DNA of 64,000 nucleotides, taken from the NCBI GenBank assembly GCA_030018495.1, contig JASEFS010000010.1, forward strand, positions 1-64,000. Reading direction: 5' to 3'. Source of the DNA: Deltaproteobacteria bacterium. Its GTDB lineage: Bacteria > Desulfobacterota > Desulfobaccia > Desulfobaccales > 0-14-0-80-60-11. The position numbers and the translations under genes were made by a program. Below, piece after piece: positions 46,001-53,669 of the stretch. Position 1 is the stretch's first letter. The number at the start of each line of letters is the position of its first letter. A model generated the notes under the pieces. It was not told the DNA's origin. It did not search any database and saw only the letters and a program-made list of their open reading frames with translations.

Positions 46001-47521
46001 ATCCGCCAGCGCGCCCAGGGCTGCCTCCTGGCCGATGGCCGGAACCACCATGTCCACCGGCAACTCGAACTCCGCGCCCGGAATGGGCTTGGGGCTGCGC
46101 CGCCCGGACGCGTCGGGCTCGCCCAGCTCCATTTTTTGACAGATGAGTCCTATGACCTGGCCGTTGCCGCCGGTGACCACTTTGACGGGCGCGGCCAAAT
46201 AAACGATCTCCACGCCTTCGCACAATGCCTGCTCGATTTCATGGTGAAACGCGGGCATCTCCTCCCGGGAGCGCCGGTACACGATGGTCACTTCCGAGCC
46301 CAGGCGCCGGGCGGTGCAGGCCACGTCGATGGCCACGTTGCCGCCGCCGATGACCGCCAACCTCTTGCCCACGGTCAGGGGCTGACCCAGATTGGTCTTT
46401 CTTAAAAACTCCACCCCCTGGATGACGCCTTCTGCGTCCTCGTTGGGAATCCCCAAGGGCTTGCCCACATGGCAGCCCAGACCCAGAAACACGGCCTGAT
46501 AGCCGTCCTCGAACAGCTCGTCCAGGGTGAAATCCTTGCCGAACGCGGTGTTGGTCTTGAGGGTGACGCCCAGGCGCAGGATATTGTCGATCTCCCGGTC
46601 CAGCACCTCCTTGGGCAGGCGGTAGTCCGGGATGCCCACCCGGAGCATGCCGCCGGGCTTGTCCAGGGCCTCGAAGATGGTTGGGCGGTAGCCCTTCAGG
46701 GCCAGGTGGTAGGCGCAGGCCAGCCCCGCGGGGCCCGAGCCGATGATGGCGATTTTTTCGGGCCGGGCGGCCACGGGCGGCGGGGTGAATTTTCCCAAGT
46801 CCACCTGGTCCGCGGCAAAGCGCTTTAAACTGCAAATGGCCACGGCCTCGTCCAACTCCTGGCGGCGGCACTTGTCCTCGCAGGGATGGGGACAGACCCG
46901 CCCCAGCACCCCGGGCAGGGGCAGGCGCTCCATGATCAGGCGCAGCGCCTCTTCGTACTTGCCCAGCTTGATGAGCTGGACATAGCCCTGGACGTTGATC
47001 TTGGCGGGACAGGTCAGGGTGCAGGGGGCCCGGTCCAGCTTCTTGATGGCAAACGCCGCCGGGATGGCCTGGGGATAGAGGCGGTAGGCGGCTTTCCAAT
47101 CGGCCAGGCCGGCGTTGAATTCATCAGGCACAAGCACCGGGCAGACCTTGGTGCAATCCCCGCAGCCGGTGCATTTGCCCGGGTCGATATAGCGGGGCTG
47201 CTTGGCCAGGGTCACCTTGAAGTTGCCCGGTTCGCCGCTGATAGCGGTCACTTCGGTCAAGGTGTGTATCTGGATGTTCAAATGCCGGCCGCACTCCACC
47301 AGCTTGGGCGAGAGAATGCACATGGAGCAATCGTTGGTGGGGAAAGTCTTGTCCAGTTGGGCCATGACCCCGCCGATGGCCGGCTTTTTTTCCGCCAGGT
47401 GTACGAAAAACCCGGATTTGGCTAAATCCAGAGAGGCCTGCACGCCGGCGATGCCGGCGCCCACGACCAAAACCGAACCCACTTTGCCGTTGCCGCCTTG
47501 ATGTTCGTTGCTTTGTGCCAT
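43082..47521 (-). CDS. hdrA: Giant HdrA: two HdrA modules plus an embedded NfnB/GltD-like module
   Basis: 1479 residues. The first HdrA module has FAD site VVGAGIAG (18-25) and 4Fe-4S motif CTGCGDCTKVCP (117-128). It is interrupted by a glutamate-synthase-small-subunit/NfnB-like module at about 163-600 (CTLTCPAKINVQGY, PHPCEDKCRR, FAD GSGPAGLACA at 261, NAD(P)H GGGNVAIDV at 392). HdrA then resumes with a Fe-S block (CINCGVCSECMECVAAC, 628-644) and QCVGSRD/CSSVCCMYA. A second HdrA module follows (CNCGINIGG at 933; FAD GGGVAGMNAA at 1072; CVGSR/CSRICC) with two 4Fe-4S clusters (1416-1456). Three flavin sites suggest electron bifurcation between NAD(P)H, ferredoxin and MetFV. ATG 47521 with AGAGGAA. 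Confidence 0.9.
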   Translation of the reverse strand: MAQSNEHQGGNGKVGSVLVVGAGIAGVQASLDLAKSGFFVHLAEKKPAIGGVMAQLDKTFPTNDCSMCILSPKLVECGRHLNIQIHTLTEVTAISGEPGNFKVTLAKQPRYIDPGKCTGCGDCTKVCPVLVPDEFNAGLADWKAAYRLYPQAIPAAFAIKKLDRAPCTLTCPAKINVQGYVQLIKLGKYEEALRLIMERLPLPGVLGRVCPHPCEDKCRRQELDEAVAICSLKRFAADQVDLGKFTPPPVAARPEKIAIIGSGPAGLACAYHLALKGYRPTIFEALDKPGGMLRVGIPDYRLPKEVLDREIDNILRLGVTLKTNTAFGKDFTLDELFEDGYQAVFLGLGCHVGKPLGIPNEDAEGVIQGVEFLRKTNLGQPLTVGKRLAVIGGGNVAIDVACTARRLGSEVTIVYRRSREEMPAFHHEIEQALCEGVEIVYLAAPVKVVTGGNGQVIGLICQKMELGEPDASGRRSPKPIPGAEFELPVDMVVPAIGQEAALGALADWGVKVSKWGTIEVDETTYQTSREGVFAAGDVHTGPWIAIEAVGGGIEAAESMDRYLRGLDLKEGRVLGQEAHQRWREIPKDEEGRPREVMATLPPEHTCACFDEIALGFTEAQAQAEAARCINCGVCSECMECVAACQAGAVDHNQQPETVEVEVGAVILAPGFKTFDPTRIQTYHYLKFPNVVTSLEFERILSASGPFEGHLVRPSDHKEPQKIAWLQCVGSRDVKYNSYCSSVCCMYAIKEAVIAKEHAPYELDTAIFFMDMRTYGKQFEQYYNRAQEQGVRFIRSRIHSIDPAENDNLLITYVDESGERHSEVFDLVVLSVAMEVSEDAQRLAESLGIDISEHKFAETHPFTPVSTSRPGIYVCGAMQGPKDIPESVMQSSAAAGACASSLGDVRWTRTRTKELPPEKKVSPEDLPRIGVFVCNCGINIGGIVDVPAIRDYAKELPGVVYVEDNLFTCSQDTQVNMLKAIEEHDINRVVVAACTPLTHEALFRETMMDAGLNKYLFEMANIRNQDSWVHMQEREEATEKAKDLVRMAVARASLLKPLVEIPLEINQRALVLGGGVAGMNAALNLADQGFETIIVEKEPQLGGLARRVQHTIEGLDVQAYLDGLIERVQNHEKIQVLTQALVVSFSGYKGNFTTEVLVGPGMYERKIDHGATIVATGAREYRPQEFLYGAHDQIMTQLDLGKFLHDRKEDAAGWKRVVMIQCVGSRNQENPDCSRICCQGAVKHALELKGLNPEMDVIILYRDMRTYGMLEDYYREARNQGVLFSRFDPDHPPQVEDKDGQLQVSFIDHVLNRPLTMPVDAVILSAATVAGEHEELASMLKLPRTANGFFIEAHAKLRPVDFSSEGIFLCGTAHGPKLITESIAQSLAAASRAAAFLADTAQTISGVTAGVAIPERCAACLICVRVCPYHVPAINKDNVSEINRALCQGCGICASECPAKIIQLSHYEDDQLMAKIKAMF

Positions 47522-47570
47522 AGCTTATTCCTCTAAAGCTTTTCAGCTTCCAGCCATCAATTAATTTTTG

Positions 47571-47590
47571 CTGACTGCTGACTGCTGTCT
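47571..47590. repeat. 7-bp period repeat (CTGACTG)
   Basis: CTGACTG, CTGACTG, CTGTCT units in the short spacer between the hdrA start and the upstream metF-like gene; same unit family as 4443-4475. Confidence 0.75.
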
Positions 47591-48460
47591 TTAAATTCCG
47601 GCTGTGGCCAGGATGGCGGGCAGCTTGTCCTCCCAGCCGATGGTGGCAAGGTGCACGCCGCTGGCGCCGCGGGCCTTCAAGGCGGCCACCAGCTCGCCGG
47701 CGATCTGCACGCATTCCCGCACCCGCTCCGGGGCTTTTTGGATCCTGGTGATAAATTCCTCCGGCAGGTGCACCTGCTCGAAATGGCGCTGGAGATAGCG
47801 GGCCATGCCCACGGATTTCAGCAGCAGCACCGTGGGAATGATAAAAACCTGGCGGCCCTCCAGGCGCTTTTGGAACTTCTCCAGCACCGCAATGTCGAAG
47901 ATGGGAGGCGTAATAAAAAACCGGGCACCCGCGGCGATTTTCCGGTCCAGTTCCTGAATCTCCAATTCCAGAGCGCTGGTACTTGGATTGACCGTGGAAC
48001 CCACAAAAAAATCGGGAGCGCCTTTGAGTTCAATGCCGGCCATATCCTTGCCGGACATGAGGGTCTTGATGGCGCCGAGCAGTTCCAGGAGATCGATATC
48101 ATTCACGGCCCGGGCTTTGTGGTGGTCGCCGAAGCTGATATCCTCCCCGGCCACGGCCATAACGTTCTTGATGCCCAGGGCATGAGCCGCCAGGAGGTCT
48201 CCCTGCAGGGCCAGGCGGTTGCGGTCCCGGCAGCACACCTGGATGACCGTTTCCAGGCCCTTGTTGGCCAGGACCATGGCTCCTCCCAGGGAGCTCATGC
48301 GCATCACGGCGTTGCTCATTTCCGGCACCACAAAGGCGTCTACGGCATTCTTGACGCTCATCGCGCTGGATACCGCGGCTGAAATATCAACTCCCTTGGG
48401 CGGCTCCATTTCCGCTAAAACGACGAATTCCTTGGCTTCGAGCTTTTCCTGTAATCGCAT
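47591..48460 (-). CDS. Second methylenetetrahydrofolate-reductase-like protein
   Basis: A 289-residue MTHFR-fold protein, first gene of the MetFV-Hdr cluster. It keeps FVVLAEMEPPKGVD (active-site Glu region), CCRDRNRLALQGDLLAAHALGI, AVAGEDISFGDH and GARFFITPPIFD, but is shorter and diverged from the MetF at 41006-41956. It may be a paralogous subunit, a reductase for another C1 carrier, or a structural partner. ATG 48460 is preceded by GAAGGGA; a GTG one codon earlier is possible. Confidence 0.82.
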   Translation of the reverse strand: MRLQEKLEAKEFVVLAEMEPPKGVDISAAVSSAMSVKNAVDAFVVPEMSNAVMRMSSLGGAMVLANKGLETVIQVCCRDRNRLALQGDLLAAHALGIKNVMAVAGEDISFGDHHKARAVNDIDLLELLGAIKTLMSGKDMAGIELKGAPDFFVGSTVNPSTSALELEIQELDRKIAAGARFFITPPIFDIAVLEKFQKRLEGRQVFIIPTVLLLKSVGMARYLQRHFEQVHLPEEFITRIQKAPERVRECVQIAGELVAALKARGASGVHLATIGWEDKLPAILATAGI

Positions 48461-48475
48461 CACAGTCCCTTCGCA

Positions 48476-48883
48476 TCAAAATGATGAGCGCGTCATCGCA
48501 TTACTGATGGCCAGCATCAGTTCGTCCACGCCGAACGACTTCACATGGTAATAAAAAATGCCTTTCTGCCGCACCCGGCTCTCCAGATCCGGGTTGTTTT
48601 CCTCTGCTGTGACGATGATAGGGAGCTTTTGACAAATGCCTTTGATGATGGGGATAGCTTCCGCACCCATGGCGTCCGGCAGGCAGATATCCATGACCAG
48701 GACGTTAATCTTCTGCTTTTGCAGCGTTATGATCAGATCTTTGAGATTGTCGACGCTAAGGAGGCGGTGGCCGTTTTCCCGGGCCCAGGTAGAGAGCTCA
48801 GTTGCCAAACCGTAGCCCCGTTCGGCCACCAGCAGTGTCCCGCATTTTTCCATTACGGGGTCCATCCCCTTTATACGCCGCAT
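48476..48883 (-). CDS. Atypical receiver-domain protein
   Basis: A 135-residue CheY-like fold: Asp in VLVMDICLPDAMGAEA and Lys in YYHVKSFGVDELM are kept, but the N-terminal acidic pair is replaced (LLVAERGYG), so Mg-dependent phosphorylation is doubtful. It ends 16 bp before the metF-like gene and is probably co-transcribed with the Hdr cluster. ATG 48883 is assumed; internal ATGs at 48865 and 48853 are alternatives. Confidence 0.7.
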   Translation of the reverse strand: MRRIKGMDPVMEKCGTLLVAERGYGLATELSTWARENGHRLLSVDNLKDLIITLQKQKINVLVMDICLPDAMGAEAIPIIKGICQKLPIIVTAEENNPDLESRVRQKGIFYYHVKSFGVDELMLAISNAMTRSSF

Positions 48884-49248
48884 TTTTCTGATTAAAATTT
48901 AAGCAAGGCTTGTGCCGAATGGCGCATTAAGCAGAAATTCCTTTAAATATAATTACTTATGCACGGGGAGAATTTTCTGCTGGCAGGTCCAGAGCTGGGA
49001 CAACCTTGGCGAGGATTGGCTTATAGATAAATTAACTAGTAGAATTCAGGCGTAATTTTGACAATGGGTAAAAATGCCGCATTGATACCTTTTTACCCCA
49101 AGCAGGAAAGGTTATACACAAACTATAAAAAAATCTAGCACCCAAAGCAGAAAATTTTTATCGGATCGGCCCATGCCAAAGAGGCTGGATCATGCAAAAG
49201 TTTTTTATCAGGGTTTTCTTGGCCGCAAGTTGGGGGGGGCAGGCAAAC
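48884..49248. other. Intergenic region with no supported gene
   Basis: About 365 bp, locally A+T-rich (for example near 49020-49135). No ORF with SD or recognised motif. It should contain the promoter of the minus-strand Hdr/MetFV cluster in its left part. Confidence 0.5.
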
Positions 49249-49283
49249 AAAAAGGAGGTTCCCAAGCCCGGGGCTTGGGAACC
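49249..49283 (-). terminator. Intrinsic terminator downstream of the HtrA-like gene
   Basis: Near-perfect dyad GGTTCCCAAGCCC/GGGCTTGGGAACC at 49257-49283. On the minus strand it is followed by TCCTTTTTG, so it terminates transcription coming from 50153-49362. Confidence 0.8.
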
Positions 49284-49361
49284 GGATATAAAAGTTCGTG
49301 AGGTTTCTTTCTGACCGGCTTTCCAAAGAGCCGAAGATCAATAGACCTTGAGTTTGACGGC

Positions 49362-50153
49362 TTACTGCCTCCTGAACCAGGGGGAGATGATGCGTTTGGC
49401 CAGATTGATGGGAATGGCGAAGCCGATGCCCTGGGCGCTGGAGACGATCATGGAGTTGATGCCGATGACCCGGCCGTCCAAATCGCACAGGGGCCCGCCG
49501 CTGTTGCCGGGGTTGATGGAGGCGTCCGTTTGGATGAAGTCGCCCACGGTGCCCTTGCCCACGCCCCGGCGGCCGGTGGCGCTGATCACCCCCACGGTGA
49601 CGGTCTGCTCCAGTCCGAAGGGGCTGCCGATGGCAATGGCCCACTGCCCCACCCGGATGCGGGAGGAGTCGCCCAAAACCGCGGGCCGCAAATTCGGCGC
49701 GGGGGCGTGGATCAGGGCGATGTCAAACCGCTCGCTGCTGCCCACAACTTGGCCGGTCACCTGCCGGCCGTCGTCAAAGCTCACCTGGATTTGCTGGGCC
49801 CCGGCCACCACATGGGAGTTGGTGAGGATGTGGCCGTAAGGGTCGATGATTATACCGGAGCCCTGGCCTACCTGGCGCTGACGGATGGTAGGCGCACCAC
49901 CGAAATCCCGAAAGACCCCTTCAAAGGGCGTGCCCTCAAAAAAGTCATTCGGCAATCCGGGCAGCCGGCGGGTCACCACCCGAACGGCTTTTAAGCTCAC
50001 CACCGAGGGTTTGACCCGCTCCACCACCCGGATGAAGTCCTCCTGAAGCCCCATGGCGGTGACGCCTTGGGCCTGTTTGGCAGGCCATACCGCCATCAGG
50101 CCGGCAGACAGCAATATCACAAGAAGACAAACAAACCAAAAGCGTGATTTCAT
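49362..50153 (-). CDS. Periplasmic trypsin-like serine protease (HtrA/Deg without PDZ)
   Basis: 263 residues. Signal peptide (SRFWFVCLLVILLSAGLMAVW) and a single chymotrypsin-fold domain with the full triad: His in LTNSHVVAG, Asp in RFDIALIHA, Ser in GNSGGPLCD. It stops right after the protease domain (NLAKRIISPWF), so the one or two PDZ domains of DegP/DegS are absent. ATG 50153 is chosen since AGGAGG stands 6 nt before it; the ATG two codons upstream abuts the SD. Likely envelope quality control. Confidence 0.88.
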   Translation of the reverse strand: MKSRFWFVCLLVILLSAGLMAVWPAKQAQGVTAMGLQEDFIRVVERVKPSVVSLKAVRVVTRRLPGLPNDFFEGTPFEGVFRDFGGAPTIRQRQVGQGSGIIIDPYGHILTNSHVVAGAQQIQVSFDDGRQVTGQVVGSSERFDIALIHAPAPNLRPAVLGDSSRIRVGQWAIAIGSPFGLEQTVTVGVISATGRRGVGKGTVGDFIQTDASINPGNSGGPLCDLDGRVIGINSMIVSSAQGIGFAIPINLAKRIISPWFRRQ

Positions 50154-50226
50154 CAGCATCCTCCTGTGTCTTTCCTTTCATTCAAGTCTGTTCACAAAAT
50201 GTGCGGAATCTGATATTCGGCAATAG

Positions 50227-50622
50227 TCAGATAAGAAGCAGCATTTCCTCCGCGGGCGGCGGCCCGATAACCTCCAGAACCTCAGCCGGGACCATACTTG
50301 ACGCCAGGGCCAGAAAGGGCTTCCCCTGAGGGAATTCCTCTCCGCCGGGCTGACCCAGGTCCCTGACCCCGGCATCGCCGCCTATGGCCAGACAGACCGC
50401 TGGTGCGCCGGGCTCATGGCGGGTCCAGAATACCCGGAGTTCAGCCGGCCGGCCGCCACCGGAACTGCTCCAGCCCACGAGCGTCCGCAACTCCCCGTCG
50501 GGATATTCCAGTTCCAGGGAAAGGCCCCGCCACATGGGGGATATTACTATCAACTGCTGACGCGCCATGCCCTCAGGCACATTCTCGCTGGGGATGACTT
50601 CATATTCGATAATATACTGCAT
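50227..50622 (-). CDS. Hypothetical protein (131 aa)
   Basis: From ATG 50622 the product begins MQYIIEYEVIPSENVPEGM and ends GPPPAEEMLLLI. It is soluble, beta-rich and contains EFPQGKPFLALASSMVPAEVLEV. The frame is open to 50754 but the extra part comes from repeat-rich DNA. No family recognised and no clear SD. Confidence 0.55.
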   Translation of the reverse strand: MQYIIEYEVIPSENVPEGMARQQLIVISPMWRGLSLELEYPDGELRTLVGWSSSGGGRPAELRVFWTRHEPGAPAVCLAIGGDAGVRDLGQPGGEEFPQGKPFLALASSMVPAEVLEVIGPPPAEEMLLLI

Positions 50623-50748
50623 GGTGAATTTTGCCGGTAAACTCTTAAAGATGTTTAACAGCAGAGGACCGAATTTGTTTTTGGGAGGGCGCCGATGGGC
50701 ATAAATCCCTGCTCCTCCCCAACTTCCCAAACCCTTACAGGTAATCGG

Positions 50749-50868
50749 GATCACAGGCTTCCAGCCTGTGCACAGGCAAGATGCCTGTGCTCCCGTATCG
50801 CCGGGTTGGACGAATGGGTGGGAGCTTGGGGGCCTGCGGTCCTCGGCTCTCCCTTCGAGTTAAACTAC
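50749..50868. repeat. Dispersed repeats in the 347-bp spacer upstream of the hypothetical gene
   Basis: At 50749-50795 two linked dyads occur (CACAGGC-TTCCA-GCCTGTG, then CACAGGC-AAGAT-GCCTGTG), related to the element at 58441-58492. At 50828-50868 a 41-bp stretch beginning GGGGGCCTGCGGTCCTC is a near copy of 56651-56690. No other gene is seen in 50623-50970. Confidence 0.7.
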
Positions 50869-50970
50869 TTTCAATCTACGAGAAAAATATCATGGGGCAC
50901 ACTGCGCCCTTGGATGCTAAATATTTTAACAAAATTTTTGGCGAATGCCTTTCTACCCGTCGAACCATTA

Positions 50971-51921
50971 TCACTGGCAATCCAGAAGCACTCGCAACAC
51001 CCCCGGTTGTCGGGCGAATTCTATGGCCTCGACCCCTTGCGCCAGGGGAAAACTTCGGGCGATCAAGGGGCGGGGGTCAACCCAGCCCCGGGCCAGGAGG
51101 CGCAGCGCCGCAGGAAACGGCCCGCAGCGGCTGCCCATCAGGCGTACTTCCGGGACTACCAGGGCGGCGGTATCGAGAGCAACCTGGCCTTTGTAGGTGC
51201 TCTTCAAGACTACCGTCCCCTGTGGCCGCACCCGTTCCAGAGCCAGGGTTAAACCGCTCGGAGAGCCGCTGGCTTCAACGATGACGTCGTAATCCCCTCC
51301 CGGCAGCTCCCTTTCCAAAAAGCCGCTTGCCCCATAGGCTTCGGCCAGGCGCAAGTGCTCCGGGTAGTGACCGGCGAGGTGCACCTCGGACCCTTGAAGA
51401 GCCAATACGGAGCAGCACAACAGGCCCAGGACGCCGTCGCCCACCACCAGAATCCGACTTTGGGTCAGATGGGGAACCGCGTCCGTTACCGCCAGGGCCG
51501 CGGCCAGGGGCTCGGTGAATACCGCGGCCTCAGCCGCAATATTATCGGGCACTTGATGCAGGTTGGCCGCCGGCAGCGTCAGGTATTCGGCAAAGGTGCC
51601 GTTCCGGTCCCTGAGCCCCGGTACCCGGCGACCCCGGCAATAACGGGACAATCCCCTAAGGCACAGGTCGCAGGCGCCGCAGGCGATGTTGATCTCTCCC
51701 ACCACGCGGCGGCCCAGCCAGGGGGAGTCCTCTGGGCCTGCCACCAGGCCCACAAATTCATGGCCGGGAATGCCCCGGAATGCCCGGTAGCCCCGTATGA
51801 CCTCCAGGTCGGTGCGGCACACCCCGGCCAGCAGCACCCGGATGAGCACCTCGTCGGACTTGAGCTCCGGGAGCGGCAAATCCCTTAACCGGAGGTCGCC
51901 GTCGTAATAAAGGGCCTGCAT
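50971..51921 (-). CDS. Zinc-type medium-chain alcohol dehydrogenase
   Basis: A 316-residue MDR protein. Catalytic zinc region: AGVCRTDLEVIRG and GIPGHEFVGLV. Structural-zinc cysteines: CGACDLCLRGLSRYC. The Rossmann motif VVGDGVLGLLCC and the C-terminal FPLAQGVEAIEFA are present. It would oxidise an alcohol or polyol with NAD(P)+. Substrate unknown; it is the last gene of the LPS-type operon before the repeats. Confidence 0.85.
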   Translation of the reverse strand: MQALYYDGDLRLRDLPLPELKSDEVLIRVLLAGVCRTDLEVIRGYRAFRGIPGHEFVGLVAGPEDSPWLGRRVVGEINIACGACDLCLRGLSRYCRGRRVPGLRDRNGTFAEYLTLPAANLHQVPDNIAAEAAVFTEPLAAALAVTDAVPHLTQSRILVVGDGVLGLLCCSVLALQGSEVHLAGHYPEHLRLAEAYGASGFLERELPGGDYDVIVEASGSPSGLTLALERVRPQGTVVLKSTYKGQVALDTAALVVPEVRLMGSRCGPFPAALRLLARGWVDPRPLIARSFPLAQGVEAIEFARQPGVLRVLLDCQ

Positions 51922-51985
51922 AGAAAAGAGATTTTAAAAGCGAGGAATGCTAAAGTCATTCTGATTGACTGCAAAAATTCGATAT

Positions 51986-53134
51986 TCAGGTCTGCACCAG
52001 CAGCGCGGCTTCTTCCAGGGCCGCCACGGTCCGGGAAGTTGTCGTTTCCCAGCTCAGGTGCGCCACGGCTTCGCTGGCCGCCTGCCGCACCTTACGATCA
52101 CCGTCCTGCTCCAGAAAGAACTTAAGAGCCGCTGCCAAACCCTGAATATCATCCGGCCTGGACAACACCGCGCCATTCTGCTCCGGCCGAATAAATTCCG
52201 AGGCCCCGTTGGCGCTGGTAGTCACCACCGGCAGGCCCGAGGCCAGGGCCTCCAGCACCGCGTTGCTGCAAGGGTCGTACAGGGTGGGCAGGGCCAGCAC
52301 GCCGGCCGCCTGGTAAAAAGGCGCCACTTCTTCTTTCGGACCCCAAAACGTAATCTGGTCCGCCACGCCGAGCCTGGCCGCGAGCTTCAGGTACGGGCCG
52401 CTCCTGCCCTTGCCCACCACCCAGAGGCGCACGGTGTCATCCTTTAGACTGCCCAGGGCCTCAATAAGATAAGCCAGACCTTTGCGCGCGAAGCCGGAGC
52501 CCACAAACAAAATGATTTTGCCGCCTTCGGGCCCTCCCAGGCGCCGGGCTGTGTTGCGCCGCTCGCTTTCCGAAAGAGGCTTGAATCTTTCCCGGTCCAG
52601 GCCGTTGTAAATCAGGCGGATTCGGTTCGTGTCAAAGCCGTAATGGCGCACGACTTCCTCCCTGACCTGGCGGGAATTGGCGATTACCAGCTTAAGATCC
52701 GGCTCGGCGAACAGCCGCCCCTCCAGCCGCAGCATGGTCTGATGAAAGGGGCTGAGCTGCTGGGCCAAGCGCGCCGGGCCGGATATATGGGGAGAGCGGC
52801 GGGCCAGCCATTCCCGGTGGCAGCCGTCCCCGCAGCGGTACACATGCTGGAAAAAAGTGCGCTCCAGACTGAAGACCAACTGTACATCGAGTTCTTGCAG
52901 CAGGCGACGGGCATTGATGGCAAACGACAGGAGCCGGGCGGTTTTTTTGCCCCACACCGGCACTCGCGCCTGCCGCACTCCGGGGCCTGAAATTCCACTG
53001 ACTTCCAGGGGGTCGTCCGTGGAGCACAACACCACGTCGTGCCCGGCCGCGGCCAAGCCTCGGACCAGATGTCTCAGCGTGGTTTCTGCTCCGCCGAAGC
53101 CGCTCACCCGCTGCCTCAAGATGGCGATTTTCAT
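51986..53134 (-). CDS. Glycosyltransferase family 4 (WaaG-like)
   Basis: A 382-residue GT-B enzyme. GFGGAETTLRHLVRGL at the N-terminus, LFVGSGFARKGLAYLIEALG in the nucleotide domain, and the family EX7E region LPTLYDPCSNAVLEALASGLPVVTT. RCGDGCHREWLAR (about residue 110) resembles the LPS-core glucosyltransferase WaaG group. Likely adds a hexose to the LPS inner core. ATG 53134. Confidence 0.88.
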   Translation of the reverse strand: MKIAILRQRVSGFGGAETTLRHLVRGLAAAGHDVVLCSTDDPLEVSGISGPGVRQARVPVWGKKTARLLSFAINARRLLQELDVQLVFSLERTFFQHVYRCGDGCHREWLARRSPHISGPARLAQQLSPFHQTMLRLEGRLFAEPDLKLVIANSRQVREEVVRHYGFDTNRIRLIYNGLDRERFKPLSESERRNTARRLGGPEGGKIILFVGSGFARKGLAYLIEALGSLKDDTVRLWVVGKGRSGPYLKLAARLGVADQITFWGPKEEVAPFYQAAGVLALPTLYDPCSNAVLEALASGLPVVTTSANGASEFIRPEQNGAVLSRPDDIQGLAAALKFFLEQDGDRKVRQAASEAVAHLSWETTTSRTVAALEEAALLVQT

Positions 53135-53161
53135 GAAATTAGGAATACTGCGGGAGCCGCC

Positions 53162-53659
53162 TCACCGGGATGCGGCCATTAATTCCGCAAAACCCGCTTT
53201 TTCGAAGGCCTCCGCCTTGTCGTTCCGGGGAACTGAAGCCGGCCCCTGGGTGACCCTTTGCGCCGGGGAAGTATCCTGCTTCACCCGCTCCACCTGCATT
53301 TCCCAAAGCGCCATGGCCTCGCTGAAATCCATGGGGTCCTTGATGAGGCGCATCGTCCCCTGGATGCCGACCACCACATCGTTGGCCTGGATGACCTCCA
53401 GGCTCACCCGGCCGTCCCTTTTCAGGTTGGCGCTGGTGGCGCTGTTTCTGAGCAGCGCGGCCAGAAGAGTCTTTTCGTCTTTGGCATAGATAAGGGAGAT
53501 GGGGCAGGTGTTGGGCGCCCCGGCCTCGCCCACGGTCGCGGCCACCGCGATGATCCGGTTGGGATTGTCATTAAAAAGGCGCACCAGGTCCAGGATTTGC
53601 TCCTCACCGGGTTTGCGGGCCACGTTCACTACGAGTCTGTCTCCTAAAGTTCGAGCCAT
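53162..53659 (-). CDS. Pyridoxamine 5'-phosphate oxidase-family (FMN-binding split barrel) protein
   Basis: 165 residues with the split-barrel pattern: NDNPNRIIAVAATVGEAGAPN, CPISLIYAKDEKTLLAALLR, NSATSANLKRDGRVSLEV. Such proteins bind FMN or F420/heme. It lies between two LPS glycosyltransferases and may just be co-transcribed. The specific substrate cannot be assigned. Confidence 0.8.
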   Translation of the reverse strand: MARTLGDRLVVNVARKPGEEQILDLVRLFNDNPNRIIAVAATVGEAGAPNTCPISLIYAKDEKTLLAALLRNSATSANLKRDGRVSLEVIQANDVVVGIQGTMRLIKDPMDFSEAMALWEMQVERVKQDTSPAQRVTQGPASVPRNDKAEAFEKAGFAELMAASR

Positions 53660-53669
53660 GTTTCGCTCC

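Noticed and set aside
47124-47714. Minus-strand frame of 196 codons bridging metF2 and hdrA
   Set aside because: Overlaps both genes in another frame, crosses the heptamer spacer and is Arg/Gly-rich with no recognisable domain.
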